Shown here one piece after another: positions 44,001 through 54,620 of a stretch of 64,000 nucleotides of DNA; the first letter of the stretch is position 1; every line of letters starts with the position of its first letter. The notes beneath the pieces are model-generated. The model was not told the DNA's origin. It did no database searches and saw nothing but the letters and a program-made list of their open reading frames with translations. The translations under genes and the position numbers were made by a program. Source of the stretch: Doryteuthis pealeii (lineage: Eukaryota > Mollusca > Cephalopoda > Myopsida > Loliginidae); NCBI GenBank assembly GCA_023376005.1, contig CM042150.1, positions 78,086,159 through 78,150,158 on the forward strand. Direction: 5' to 3'.

Positions 44001-44339
44001 AAATATAATAAAATCTATATATATAAAAGAAAGTTTTTGGTATGTACGTGTCGAACTATAACCCAGAAAAGAGGAGTCACTCAGATTTGAAATCTTGCAT
44101 ATAGATTGATATCCTTCTAACTAAGAAACACGCCAAATTTGGTTATTGATTTTTACTAATTAAGGGATATAATTAATTAATTGATTAAGCAAAAATCATC
44201 CAATTTTCGGAACTGTCCGTATACAGCACCTGATAATAAAATATTGTCTCCGGCCTGACTTTTTGTTACAGCAATTTACAGCAGTGAAGTTTAACTTTAG
44301 TGAATAAATTTCGCAGTCTAAGGCGTTCCGCTCGGAATT

Positions 44340-44850
44340 TATCGCCTATTTTTGGTCCAATCTTAAAAATATTTATATGGTTGGAAAGAAAAAGGAATAA
44401 TCATTCTAAATATGTAATTTGTATGCGTTTTTATCTATTGAATTATTTTTTACAGCGAGTTAAAAAAAATCATGGCTTTGGAGAGATGATAAGTATGATT
44501 TTTTTTCAGACTAAATTTTAAGGAAAAAATAAATTCTTTTTTCTCGCCTATTTACGGTACAATCTTCTTTAAGATATTTATATGGTTAGAAAGAGAATAA
44601 CGTACTATTTAAATATATAATTTGATTGAGTTTTTATCAATGGAATTATTTTTTACAGCGAGTTAAAAGATAATATTTTGCTTCAGTCAGCCTAGAATTC
44701 ATAGTATAATATTTTCATACTAGATTTTAACATAAAATCGCATATTTCTGTTCATATCTTAAAAATATTTATTTGGTTAGAAAAAAATCTTTCTAAATAG
44801 GTAATGAGAATGTCTTTTCATACATTGAATTATTTTTTACAGCGAATTAA
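44340..44850 (+). repeat. Three-unit tandem repeat of about 190-200 bases
   Basis: Each unit opens with CGCCTATTT or CGCATATTT (44343, 44546, 44738), continues with an AATCTT...AATATTTAT(A/T)TGGTT block and ends with GAATTATTTTTTACAGCGAG or AATTATTTTTTACAGCGAA (near 44440, 44643, 44827). Units differ by indels of about 10-20 bases. Confidence 0.85.
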
Positions 44851-45221
44851 ATAACAAATCAAACAAAAAGATTTAACGATAACTCAACTTTTTTTTTTAT
44901 TAATTCCCGTCGTTCGTCAATTGTAAACAAAGCCTTTTTTATTTTTCATAATCGCGTTAATTTATTTATTTTAATATTAGAAATACAAATAAAATCATGA
45001 TACTAATGCAGAATTGTGCGCAAGAGATAATACCATTAGATTATCTAATATAAATACCTGAAAACTCAAATTGTTATCAAATTTATAGTAGAGTATACTT
45101 TACTATAATAATTTGACATTCGATCGGCTACGCTTTGAATTAATAATGTTATTTTTTTTAATGACCCAGAAAAAACAGAACCCACACATTTTGTAATAAA
45201 ACTGTTAAATTTATCTAGGGG

Positions 45222-45262
45222 GTTTAGGGTTAGGGTTAGGTTTTAGGGTTGGGGTCTAGGGT
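45222..45262 (+). repeat. Interstitial telomere-like repeat
   Basis: GGTTTAGGGTTAGGGTTAGG, then TTTTAGGGTTGGGGTCTAGG and GTTAG: six to seven TTAGGG-like units with slips. TTAGGG is the telomere repeat of molluscs and most animals. Confidence 0.85.
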
Positions 45263-45448
45263 TAGTTTAATGGGAAAATAAATAAATAATTTGGGTTTTG
45301 TTTTTTCTGGATCACCCTGTAATATGTTTTGATTTTCCGACCGATTTCCAAGTTTAGCCATATGAGGTCATTCCCACAAATCTGACGAAAAGAAAATTCC
45401 CTGACCTCCCACCAGGCCGGATTAAATTAAAATCTTTTTTACCTGGTG

Positions 45449-45520
45449 AAATTATGGGACATCCTGCGAGGACTGACCTTGCTATTCAATCGTAATAGAT
45501 CTGCAAACGATGATTAAACC
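45449..45520 (-). mobile_element. SINE family C fragment inside the Helitron-like element
   Basis: ATGGGACATCCTGCGAGGAC, TTGCTATTCAATCGTAATAG, ATCTGCAAACGATGATTAAA follow the order of the C copies at 61.3-61.7 kb. It ends 15 bases before the 3' hairpin. Confidence 0.55.
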
Positions 45521-45574
45521 ATGTTTTTATCTCCTCTACCCGTGCTTTGCCGGGTAGCCGCTGTTAGTATATCT

Positions 45575-45690
45575 ATATAACATATATATAAAAATAATAT
45601 ATATAATATATGTAAAATATATATATATATATATATATAATATATATATTATATGTGGGTGTGTGTGTGTGTGTGTGTGTGTATTACATT
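45575..45690. repeat. (TA)n-(GT)n microsatellite
   Basis: Irregular TA followed by GT of about 25 bases. Confidence 0.93.
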
Positions 45691-45988
45691 TATATATAAT
45701 ACATATAAATAGGAAATTTTCATAGCTTGTAAGCACAGGAAAATACTTGCTATAAACTTGGAGTCGAGAAACAATTCTACAAGATCTATCACCATGAAAG
45801 AGAAATATTTTCAAAGTATTATTTTTATCATCATACACGCAAGAAAGGAGACGCGCACAGGAATACAAGAATAGCTCAATGCTATATATTACGGAATATA
45901 CATTTTGATGTAATTTTTCCACGGCGCTTTGACTGAAGATGTGGCTAATTCATTGCTTTGAAACCGCTTGTAACAAAAGGCTTTGATT

Positions 45989-45998
45989 GTATAATTAA

Positions 45999-46035
<37 letters not shown>

Positions 46036-46042
46036 ATATATA
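45989..46042. repeat. (TA)n microsatellite
   Basis: TA with one slip, at the 5' side of the hairpin module. Confidence 0.95.
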
Positions 46043-46260
46043 TTTGTTAATGTATAAGTAGTAACTTACCGGTGGTATGAGTACGATCGTTGGAAGCACA
46101 GAGTATCCAGAGGTTAAGATTGAGAAAAAACAAATACAAAGTGCTCAATACAATGTAGAGCAAAAATTTATTTTAACAATGGAAAGGAGTAACCTACTCG
46201 AGTTAATGTAACCCTGAAGAATCAATCGATGAAACTCGAGTAGGTTACTCCTTTCCCTTG

Positions 46261-46264
<4 letters not shown>
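46043..46264 (+). mobile_element. (TA)n-bounded hairpin module with CTGAAGA...GAAAC
   Basis: Arms 46173-46203 and 46234-46264 (TTAACAATGGAAAGGAGTAA, CCTACTCGAGT) pair over 31 bases with one mismatch. In the loop, CTGAAGA (46214-46220) is followed by A, an ATC...GAT stem sharing its first bases, and GAAA (46231-46234); ACTCGAGT then gives a small palindrome at the start of the right arm. The right arm ends directly at (TA)n. Layout as in the module at 49663. Confidence 0.65.
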
Positions 46265-46295
<31 letters not shown>

Positions 46296-46311
46296 GAATT
46301 GACATGCATCT

Positions 46312-46392
<81 letters not shown>

Positions 46393-46427
46393 TATATATA
46401 TATATGTAAGATGCATGTTCAGTTCTT
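46264..46427. repeat. (TA)n tracts enclosed by 23-bp inverted arms
   Basis: TA at 46265-46291 and 46314-46405. The second is flanked by arms 46294-46316 and 46404-46427 (CATGCATCTTACAT and its complement). Confidence 0.92.
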
Positions 46428-46527
46428 GGGTTCCATATTTGTTTGTTGAGAACATTTTGAAATACCGATTGATTTCCATACATTCAATTCGAGACATCTG
46501 CTCCTTACGTACACACATACAAAGAGA

Positions 46528-46613
46528 GAGAGAGAGAGAGGGGGATACAGAGAGATAAAGCGAGAAGGAGAGAGAAAGAGAAAGAGAGAAAGACAAATAG
46601 ATACAGAGAAAGG

Positions 46614-46676
<63 letters not shown>
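46528..46676. repeat. (GA)n-rich tract
   Basis: GA with AAAG and CAGA interruptions, ending in a pure (GA)n of about 55 bases. Confidence 0.95.
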
Positions 46677-46679
<3 letters not shown>

Positions 46680-47440
46680 AGAGCATTTTTTTAATAGAAT
46701 ATGTACTATTACATGTGTTTTAATGTATAGGTCCTACTACCTTACTGTGTTATTATTATATATGCATATGATAATATCACTGTTGCTAAGAGTTCAATGC
46801 TCGCAAAGATTTGTCACTTCTGAGAAAAGTCCTTCCTTTTCTGAAGAAACTAAAACTAAAAATACAACTAACAAATGTCAACTGTAAGATAAAGGAGAAC
46901 CATTTCCTCTCTGTGATTTTAAACAGTTGAATATGCAGAATCCCGATAAGTGAAGAAATGAAGCCACAATAATATACGTAAAACCTGTTGAAAATATGAA
47001 TATTTAGCATGCAGCGATAACAGCGTCGAATGATGCAATCGGAAAAGAAAAGAAAAAAGGTCTGTGAATATGCAGTTGATCAAATAGCAGCAGCAGATGA
47101 AATAATTTCAGGCCATAAAAGAAGACAGGAACGATAATCTTTGAATATAATCGAATAACACGCCCGGAAAATGTGAAACGAATATATGAAAGAGATTTTT
47201 TATTTATGCGAAACGTTAAAGATGAAATATATTATCTTCACAAGTCGCTGACACTGATAAATTCTTCGAACGCCAACGGGCATTTACAATAAGTGTATTC
47301 CAGCATCTTTTTTTTTTTTAACTTTTAATAGTATTTAATATTTTTCTTAAAAAATATGAATATATTTGAGTTTGTGAAAGTTTAATTTTCTTATTGATTA
47401 AATCGATAGATCGTTCATGTCACATACGTTCAGTTCCGTT
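46680..47440. other. No feature recognised
   Basis: AT-rich. No frame or repeat of note. Confidence 0.45.
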
Positions 47441-47442
47441 TA

Positions 47443-47500
47443 AAGGTTGACCTTGTGTCACATCCTGCTCGTGGCGAAGAGTTGAGTAAATACTTATATC
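47443..47500 (+). mobile_element. SINE B/C tail fragment
   Basis: GGTTGACCTTGTGTCACATC, CTGCTCGTGGCGAAGAGTTG, AGTAAATACTT is the shared 3' end of families B and C; nothing upstream belongs to a SINE body. Confidence 0.7.
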
Positions 47501-47557
47501 TATCCTTGATGGATTCCACTAAAAAGTATCTAATACACAACACAGACGAAAGAACGA

Positions 47558-47690
47558 ACACACACACACACACAAAAGAACCTCACACACACACACACGC
47601 ACACACACACACATATATATATATACACATATATATATATATATATTATATATATATATATATTCATATATATATATAGATAGATATAGT
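47558..47690. repeat. (CA)n-(TA)n microsatellites
   Basis: CA to about 47612, then TA with CA/CAT interruptions to about 47690. Confidence 0.95.
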
Positions 47691-47798
47691 TAGAGAAAAC
47701 TGAAATTAAGACCACATATTTCAGCGAATTGTTTCAAGTATCTAACCATTTTTTTTATTCTGAAGAATCTCCAATGCTACAAACTTTAAACGTAGTAA

Positions 47799-47800
<2 letters not shown>

Positions 47801-47861
<61 letters not shown>
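47801..47861. repeat. (TA)n microsatellite
   Basis: About 60 bases of TA. Confidence 0.95.
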
Positions 47862-47862
<1 letters not shown>

Positions 47863-47945
47863 TATGGGTACATTTTCTTTTACTGTGAAAACAAAAGATA
47901 GTGCTATGATAATTTCATTGATCTTCAATTTATAGAAAATCAATT

Positions 47946-47955
<10 letters not shown>
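47862..47955 (+). repeat. (TA)n-bounded 90-bp module, copy 1
   Basis: GGTATGGGTACATTTTCTTT, AAAAGATAGTGCTATGATAA, TTTCATTGATCTTCAATTTA then TATA. A second copy with few changes lies at 59123-59213, also between two (TA)n tracts and also followed by (GT)n. Confidence 0.9.
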
Positions 47956-47991
<36 letters not shown>

Positions 47992-48010
47992 TGTGTTTGT
48001 GTGTGTGTAT
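47946..48010. repeat. (TA)n-(GT)n microsatellite
   Basis: Short TA, then GT of about 50 bases. Confidence 0.95.
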
Positions 48011-48019
48011 GTGTAAAAC

Positions 48020-48600
48020 AAAGTACTGAGACAAATACTATATTTACATGATAAGGGATTCTAACTAGTATTTATGCGATCTCCAAATACACCATTGGCG
48101 ACAGGATGCAGAACAAATCCCTCGAGTTGAGGAGAGAAATCGATTTGACAATTCTTGGAGCGAATCCTTTAAATAAAACCTTTTTTCTATATTTCTCCAT
48201 CACTTACTTGAAAACATTTTGGAATTTGTCACATTCATTACAAAAATCTTCACAGAATCTAAAAATTGCCCCAAACTATCTTTACCAGACTTTTTGAGTT
48301 ATGTTAAAAAGAGTAATTAAAAAAAGAAGAGAAAAAAAGATTACAGAATTGGATATCTCACGTTTTGCAAAGTTTGACTTGGAAAATGTTTTCGTCTGTA
48401 ATTTTCTTTAAGCTACTTAGATGAAAAAGATATTTTTGAGAATTTGGTGAATTTGACACCAGACAAGGTACACAAGTTGAGTTAATCTATAATAATCTCC
48501 TCATTGACATAAATCAAATTTATCTGTAGTTTGAACATTATTTAATGTTGGTTTAAAACCTTTCTCTATTACTGCAAGTCTGTCTCATGATGCACTGTGT
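48020..48600. other. No feature recognised
   Basis: A 63-codon plus frame (48106-48297) has no recognisable product. Confidence 0.4.
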
Positions 48601-48644
48601 ATGCCTAACAAACACACACATGCACACACACATTTATATATTGT

Positions 48645-48841
48645 AGGAAAAGTAAGGACGAACTCATAAGTGACGTTCTCATGGGGACACTTATATTTGT
48701 GAATACCGGTGTAAGTCGACCAACAAAAAGTACATTAATCAGCTCTGTACGAATTTCGTATGACGGGTGGAAGACCTACCGTAGCAATGACCGATAGGGA
48801 TGATTGGTGAGGGAGAGTCAGGGGAATCATGATGATGATAT

Positions 48842-48842
<1 letters not shown>
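48645..48842 (+). pseudogene. LINE 3' fragment with ATGATGATGAT tail
   Basis: Frames contain GKSKDELISDVLMGTL, VSRPTKSTLISS and DDW.GRESGES-type remnants before the ATCATGATGATGATATT tail, matching the KDELISDVLLWTPTHGR and GRPA-TYI blocks of the copies at 7380 and 39049. Short, frameshifted and inactive. (TA)n follows at once. Confidence 0.75.
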
Positions 48843-48890
<48 letters not shown>

Positions 48891-48895
48891 ATATA
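48840..48895. repeat. (TA)n microsatellite
   Basis: TA with two slips, directly after the LINE tail. Confidence 0.95.
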
Positions 48896-48896
48896 A

Positions 48897-49015
48897 ACCT
48901 AATCCCCTCTCCTATACTGGTTGCGTATCCAAGATTAAAGAACCCATGCCACACAACAATTTACCCATAGCTGCAGGGAAATAGTTGGATTTAATTCCTC
49001 TCCAATGGTATCAGC

Positions 49016-49018
<3 letters not shown>
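48897..49018 (-). mobile_element. SINE family B, middle part between (TA)n tracts
   Basis: Minus strand: AGCGCTGATACCATTGG, AGAGGAATTAAATCCAAC, GCTATGGGTAAATTGTTG, CTTTAATCTTGGATACGC and CAGTATAGGAGAGGGG. Both the head and the tail are missing, each replaced by (TA)n. Confidence 0.78.

Positions 49019-49067
<49 letters not shown>
49019..49067. repeat. (TA)n microsatellite
   Basis: About 47 bases of TA. Confidence 0.95.
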
Positions 49068-49069
<2 letters not shown>

Positions 49070-49606
49070 GTTTTCAGTCTGAACTTATTAGTAACATTTA
49101 CAGTAAAGACTACTTGTCTAAAGCCGGACATGAGATCTTATGATAATAGATGTTGAAAGGATAAATAAATAAATGAATGAAAGAAAATGTTGAATGGATA
49201 AATTAATTTAAGGAATTACAAACACGTATTTCGTCTAGGAGTTTGTTCATGTACACATTGTATTCTATTTATTATCATTCTGAATATAAAATAAAAATAA
49301 TAATAATAGAAAATTATGAAATATTTAAATATACAAATATTTAAATATACAAAGAAAAATGGCCTTCCTCAGGGTAAAATATTTGATATTTGAAGTCAAA
49401 ACGGTCAAAATGCAGAGAATTTTGAAATGTTCGAAAAAATAATTTTAAAGAAAAGTTTTTGAGACGCTTACAATTGGAGAAATAGATTGATATTTGACGA
49501 CAATTACGGTTAGAGAATAAAGAATATTCGGTGATGAGTGACATTTGATAAAAACAGGGTGAATTTTTAATTGTATAAGTTTATATTGTTGACTTGTACA
49601 AAGAAA

Positions 49607-49610
<4 letters not shown>
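49070..49610. other. AT-rich DNA without recognised features
   Basis: A short ATATTTAAATATACAA duplication near 49318; otherwise nothing noted. Confidence 0.45.

Positions 49611-49662
<52 letters not shown>
49611..49662. repeat. (TA)n microsatellite
   Basis: About 50 bases of TA on the 5' side of the hairpin module. Confidence 0.95.
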
Positions 49663-49665
<3 letters not shown>

Positions 49666-49900
49666 TTTTTTCTTCCGTAGTTAGGGTCTTTCCATAACCA
49701 AGCTGATGCAGGTAGACCATAAGGAGAGCTCAATGTACCTAATACCAGTGAGTAAAGGACAGAGCAAGATATTTAGTAAATGAAGAAAAACTCTAAACTT
49801 GCTTCATTACAATAATGTTCTTGTGATTACCTGAAGATGCCGTATTAATACGGTTGAAATAAATTATTGTAATGAAGCAAGTTTAGAGTTTTTCTTCATT

Positions 49901-49904
<4 letters not shown>
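49663..49904 (+). mobile_element. (TA)n-bounded hairpin module with 41-bp perfect arms
   Basis: Arms 49776-49816 and 49863-49903 are perfect complements over 41 bases (the arm starts GTAAATGAAGAAAAACTCTA). In the loop CTGAAGA (49831-49837), T, a GCCGT...ACGGT stem and GAAA (49856-49859) follow one another. The right arm ends one base before (TA)n. The layout matches 46043-46264, with no sequence similarity in the arms. Confidence 0.7.
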
Positions 49905-49991
<87 letters not shown>

Positions 49992-49994
49992 GAA

Positions 49995-50029
<35 letters not shown>

Positions 50030-50038
50030 TAAAGAGAG
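49904..50038. repeat. (TA)n, (GA)n and (GACA)n tracts
   Basis: TA to 49940, GA to 49960, then GACA and GA repeats to about 50038. Confidence 0.95.
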
Positions 50039-50260
50039 GGGTAATTGATTGATTGATAGATGGATAGATCTGCATGGCCACGTTCATTGTAAACAAATAT
50101 CTAATGTTGAATACTCGTTGATAAATATAACGGAGGTGCATCGTATCAACAACTCTGATTATTAAAATCTACGATTGATTTTTATACATTGTCCTTTTGG
50201 TGCTTGACAAAATTCATGCTCAGCCCTTAACTAGCCGACAGCGAATGGATCAAACAGTTT

Positions 50261-50515
50261 TTGTTAAAGAAAGAAATTCGTACAACAAGGGCCGTTGCTT
50301 TGTTTCCAGGAGTTTCATTGATCGAATTTCTGATCAGCATGGTCGATAAAATCGTGTCTCTTGATTTTTTGAATCTTTCAAAGCCTCTGGCCTTCGAAGC
50401 GCGTCATCCTGACATTATCAGAGCACACTTCATTAACACAATGCAAAAAGATGCAAAGTTTTCGAGGCCTAAAAAAAGAAAAAAAAGAAAAGAAAAAAAG
50501 GAAAGAAAAAGATAA
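50261..50515 (+). other. Open frame of 84 codons, status unknown
   Basis: The frame begins MLKKEIRTTRAVALFPGVSL and goes on with EFLISMVDKI, LSKPLAFEARHP and AHFINTMQKDAK before a lysine-rich end read from poly-A/G. The first 65 codons have a more balanced base composition than the flanks and no simple repeat, unlike nearly all other frames here. I do not recognise the product. No splice sites or other support were established; it may be chance or the end of a decayed element. Confidence 0.25.
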
Positions 50516-50606
50516 AAAGAAAAGTTACTAATAAAATCTTTGATGTATCGCTACTTTTTTCATGTATATATAGGTGGGTGTGCCTCCTTAGATAAAAATA
50601 ATTGCA

Positions 50607-50609
<3 letters not shown>

Positions 50610-50660
<51 letters not shown>
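50610..50660. repeat. (TA)n microsatellite
   Basis: About 50 bases of TA. Confidence 0.95.
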
Positions 50661-50663
<3 letters not shown>

Positions 50664-50694
50664 ATGTGTAAAAAAACTGTCTATATTTTTGTAC

Positions 50695-50929
50695 TTTTTG
50701 ACACACCTTATATTCTGAAAAAAAAGTGTCATTCATTTTTCATTTCTATTTGGTCAATACAGCTTTTTTATCATTTTTATCTTGGTAAATATAGCTGTAA
50801 ACTTATTATTTTTTGACACACCTTGTATTCTGAAAAAATAATGAATGGAACGTTATCTTTTTTTTCAAAATACAAGGCGTGTCAAAAAATGCAAAGAATT
50901 TCGATACTATTTTGACACACCTTGTATAT
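50695..50929. repeat. Cluster of direct and inverted TTGACACACCTTGTAT repeats
   Basis: TTTTTGACACACCTTATATT occurs at 50695 (+), TTTTTTGACACACCTTGTAT at 50810 (+), the reverse complement TACAAGGCGTGTCAAAAAAT at 50871 and TTTTGACACACCTTGTATAT at 50910 (+). The first and third could be terminal inverted repeats of a MITE of about 195 bases. Confidence 0.8.
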
Positions 50930-51413
50930 GAAGAGAGTATCTACTGAAAATAGGAAAATATACTGTGATTTTTAGAATCTGCTGTCATATCTTGTGATTA
51001 TGCATAATCATAAATTAATATCTGATTCTTATTTTCGCTGTTCGGTGGCGTTAAAGGCGTCATAAGTTGTTATTTCCTTAGCTAACCTTAGTATAGCATA
51101 AAACCAGATTTGCCACCAGTAAGAATCAAACTCCTAATTAGAAGCACACGGATGCTCAGTAATTTTATAAGTCTAGCTCAGTATGGCATAAGGTCAGAAA
51201 TATGGGGTTCACTAACAGTAGTCTGCTTGTCGAGATTTCTAACGATTATACTAGGCGAAGTGTCCATTAGTTTACTAATGAAAACCTTTTTGAAATAGTT
51301 TATATGCTATAAATAAGTCGAAATTGAACTGGTAACATAGCATAATCATTTGCTGAATGAAAATCTTATTTATACATATACAGACATGCATACGTACATA
51401 CATATATACATTT

Positions 51414-51414
<1 letters not shown>

Positions 51415-51483
<69 letters not shown>

Positions 51484-51550
51484 TGTGTGTGTGTGTGTTT
51501 GTGTATGGGTATGTGTGTGTATGTGTGTGTGAGAGAGAGAGAGAGAGAGA
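51415..51550. repeat. (CA)n-(TA)n-(TG)n-(GA)n compound microsatellite
   Basis: Four dinucleotide types in a row with near-complementary flanks (CA left, TG right), able to fold back. Confidence 0.95.
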
Positions 51551-51559
51551 GTGCACGTG

Positions 51560-54475
51560 AGTGTTAGGAAGAAATGAACATGAACCTGACTATATGTGAT
51601 AAAGAAATGAATAGATTGGAAAACGTATAGGAGTTGTGAAGATGATTTATAAATATCTTAAAGTTTTGTCGACGTTTGAAATAATTCAATAATTAAATAT
51701 ATATTACAAATGTACCGATGATCTTCATCAGGACATTCAAATATTGACTAGTGATATTGGTACATTCATTGTTAAATAAACATGCCAGTATCAGCTGGCA
51801 ATATTTACAGGTCCTTATATATACATAGAACGTTCGCACTCTTCTTGGTTTCGACAAGAACCTTTCAGCACCACTTCCTAATAGTTGGACGAAAATACTA
51901 CCACAGCATTACCTTTACTGAAGTGAATTTTAACTTTTAAAAATTCGCTGCGCATCGAAAATATTTATACAAAAGTAAGTCTAATCTTGGGAACCCTTAA
52001 TCCGTATGTTCTATTCAGAGTTGAATTCTCAGAAGAAATCGTTTAACATTTTATTCTTACTGTGAGATTTTTCTAATACGATCTGCACCAAAAACCTGAG
52101 TGAATTCAGGCAAATTCTATCCAACATTGCCAAGATGAATGCAGTAAAGTCTTTTGTTCCGCATGACCAACCAGAATTAATCTTTTTTGTTCATAGAACT
52201 GAATAAAAGATGCTTTAAGAATAAAATAAACCTGATTCTCATGTGTTTTTCTTTTCTTTAACAACCATTCCTACCTTTTTCTTGTTGTTTGCCAACTTCC
52301 TACGAGAAAACAAAAAGCAAAAACAAAATCGAACGGGTTATTTACAGAAATAGAAGCTAGTCCGTATAGACAGGTGATTATCTTTTCCTTTCCACTTCAA
52401 ACGAAGTATCTTCTCTAAGGTATAAATAAAACCACCGCACTTAATATGTCATGACTAACAATAGTTATAATAAATACACTAAACCCCAAAGAACTAACTA
52501 ACTCTTATATACACATGCTGTAAAAAAGAACCCGTGGCCCCCAAAAATCCTTATCAAATGCTGATTCCGAAGCCAGGTATGTTCCCGGGGCCAAACCACC
52601 ATTACCAACAATTTAGAACACTCAACCATTACCCAACGTTATTAAGAGACTTTATTAGGTATACAGCTTTGTCGTTTAATCTTACTTGTATTCCAGACTT
52701 GTCAACAATCCTTGTGATTGGTCAGTGATGTACGATTTTGATTAGCTAGATAGATGATGGTGTCAAGACACTGGTCGAGGAATTAGAAACGAAATTCCCG
52801 TGAGATTCAGAGTATACACAAACCCAGTTATGACTCATTAACTTACTTGATTTAAATGGTGGCAAATTCAACTCAACAGTCAAAAGAACGTTTTACGCAA
52901 GTCAAAACAACTGCTGTGTATCTTTTAAACAACTAACTCGTACCGACATACGAATCCTGCGAGCTGTGGTGAGATCTTAACACTGGATCCCTTAAATCTA
53001 TTTACAATATCCATATGGGATTTGTCATATTATCGACGCTGGTGACCAATCTTACGGATTTGGTTCTGCCCTGTTTTCTTGAGTGATAATGTTATTCAAG
53101 CCCCACTGCGAGCCACTAGCGATTTTGTGGTCTTTCTCAGTAGTTCGGTCTGATGAATATGAAGGGCTGGTCGCTTATACAATTCTGTGCTCCACCAATT
53201 ACGGATATTCAAAACTACCGTATTTTAGCACAAAAAATCAACTTTGATTTGAAAATATACTTTCTGTATATGTTACATAATGAATGGTTAGCCTATCTGT
53301 TATGTAAGGTAAGTGTCTAATTTAAAATAAGTTAATTCAAAATGTAACTGGTAATTTATTCGAAATAGTGGCATGGAAAACCCGATTTCGAGAATGTGTT
53401 AGAGATTCTGATTAGCCAAAGACATTGTAGAGGATAGACGCGTAAAATGGCTTATCTCCCTCAGTGCGGTTGAAGTGGGAGCTTATTAAATGAAGACGTT
53501 GAAATAAACAAGTCTTGGTGTTCATTTATGCCAACAAGAATATGAAGACAGAGACTAAGACACCCAAGCCAACCCAATGGACCTAAGTTCCTATTGACCG
53601 CTAAATATTTATACTTTTGTGCTACTGAGTTTCAATGCTGTAAAGTTTGGTAATAAATAATACCTGATGATATATGTTTTGATTGTATATTGCTCCACTA
53701 AAAATAATCAAATTTTGGTATTTTTGGTTGGAAGTAAACGAACATTTTATTAAAAATATTATAGCAGTGTATGTATTTATGGACGATACTATATATACTT
53801 GAAAAGACATTTTCTTTGTTACTATCGTTATTTCTTTATACGTAAAAGGTTAAGATTAGTAAATGTACCTATTTATCCTTGTGCTTTATTTTGTATACTT
53901 AACACTATCTTAACTTTGTAACTTACAAACCTCATCGGAATAAATATCCATAATAAAATAAAAACGTCTAGAGATCAAATAAAAGCAATCTCCCTCCAAG
54001 GTAGTGTCATCATAAAATCTCACATCTCTCTAAATATGTTCTGTCACGCATACAAGATTTTATATTAAGATGTCAGCACATCTTAGTGTCATTTGTTGGA
54101 AATATTTTATGACAATCGACTTGGTAAATTTATGTATGATGAAAATCGGAAATAAAAGTTGTTTTTTTTCCTACGGGCGTTTCTGAGCAAAGAGTGTTTT
54201 AATAATTGGAAAGAAAGTTGCTGGTTTATATCCTGTGTAGCTGGCCAAACGGTGTCGTTTAAATGGTTGTTTCAAGTAGAATACAATTAGTCAATTTAGA
54301 ATAATTGGATTTAAACATGAAGTTGCTGTTTTAATAACAGTATTGAACAAAGAAGTTCAAATGAACTATAAATAAACAACATTGATTGTAATTGATTATT
54401 GATTTGATTTATAAATATACTTATCAATTTAGCTTTATTGTTTAGAATTTAAAAACAAAGCAAAAGAGGTGAATA
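51560..54475. other. 2.9 kb with almost no repeats and no recognised gene
   Basis: The longest stretch in the window without microsatellites or SINE heads. A short minus-strand phrase near 51870 (CTGAAAGGTTCTTGTCGAAAC) faintly recalls the module motif. Frames (52534-52728 plus, 53622-53810 minus) show no recognisable product. Confidence 0.5.
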
Positions 54476-54479
54476 AATA

Positions 54480-54489
54480 CACACACACT

Positions 54490-54530
<41 letters not shown>

Positions 54531-54538
54531 TATAATGA
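54480..54538. repeat. (TA)n microsatellite
   Basis: Short CA then TA of about 45 bases; lies 3' of the following minus-strand motif. Confidence 0.95.
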
Positions 54539-54620
54539 GTCAGACGAACCTACTATTAGTTTCGCTTAATGCTCTTCAGGGCTAAGATCTGACTACAGAG
54601 ACAAGGAGCAAAACGAATTA
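54539..54620 (-). mobile_element. (TA)n-linked hammerhead-like motif
   Basis: On the minus strand CTGAAGA (54573-54579), a two-pair GC...GC stem, GAAA (54560-54563), a helix ACTA-A-TAGT and then A. This copy has no extra A before helix II and an allowed base (A) where the hammerhead cleavage nucleotide would be, but helix II is very short. (TA)n starts 13 bases 3' of it. Confidence 0.5.

Larger units (their letters stand above)
44014..45567 (+). mobile_element. Helitron-like element with internal minisatellite
   Basis: Left end A|TCTATATATATAAAAG, then GTATGTACGTGTCGAACTAT, an opening seen in many animal Helitron-type repeats. The right end has the hairpin CTACCCG...CGGGTAG (45536-45542 and 45551-45557) ten bases before GTTAG|T, where a Helitron would have CTAG|T. 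It is 1.55 kb long with no recognisable protein. It holds a tandem repeat (44340-44850), telomere-like repeats (45222-45262) and a SINE C fragment (45449-45520). The ends fit, but the single-base change in the 3' terminus and the lack of a second copy here keep this tentative. Confidence 0.6.

Noticed and set aside
45222..45262. True chromosome end
   Set aside because: Only six to seven imperfect TTAGGG units, followed by 18 kb of ordinary sequence and lying inside a Helitron-like element.
51415..51550. CRISPR-like or regulatory repeat array
   Set aside because: It is a chain of dinucleotide microsatellites with no spacers; the organism type also makes CRISPR irrelevant.
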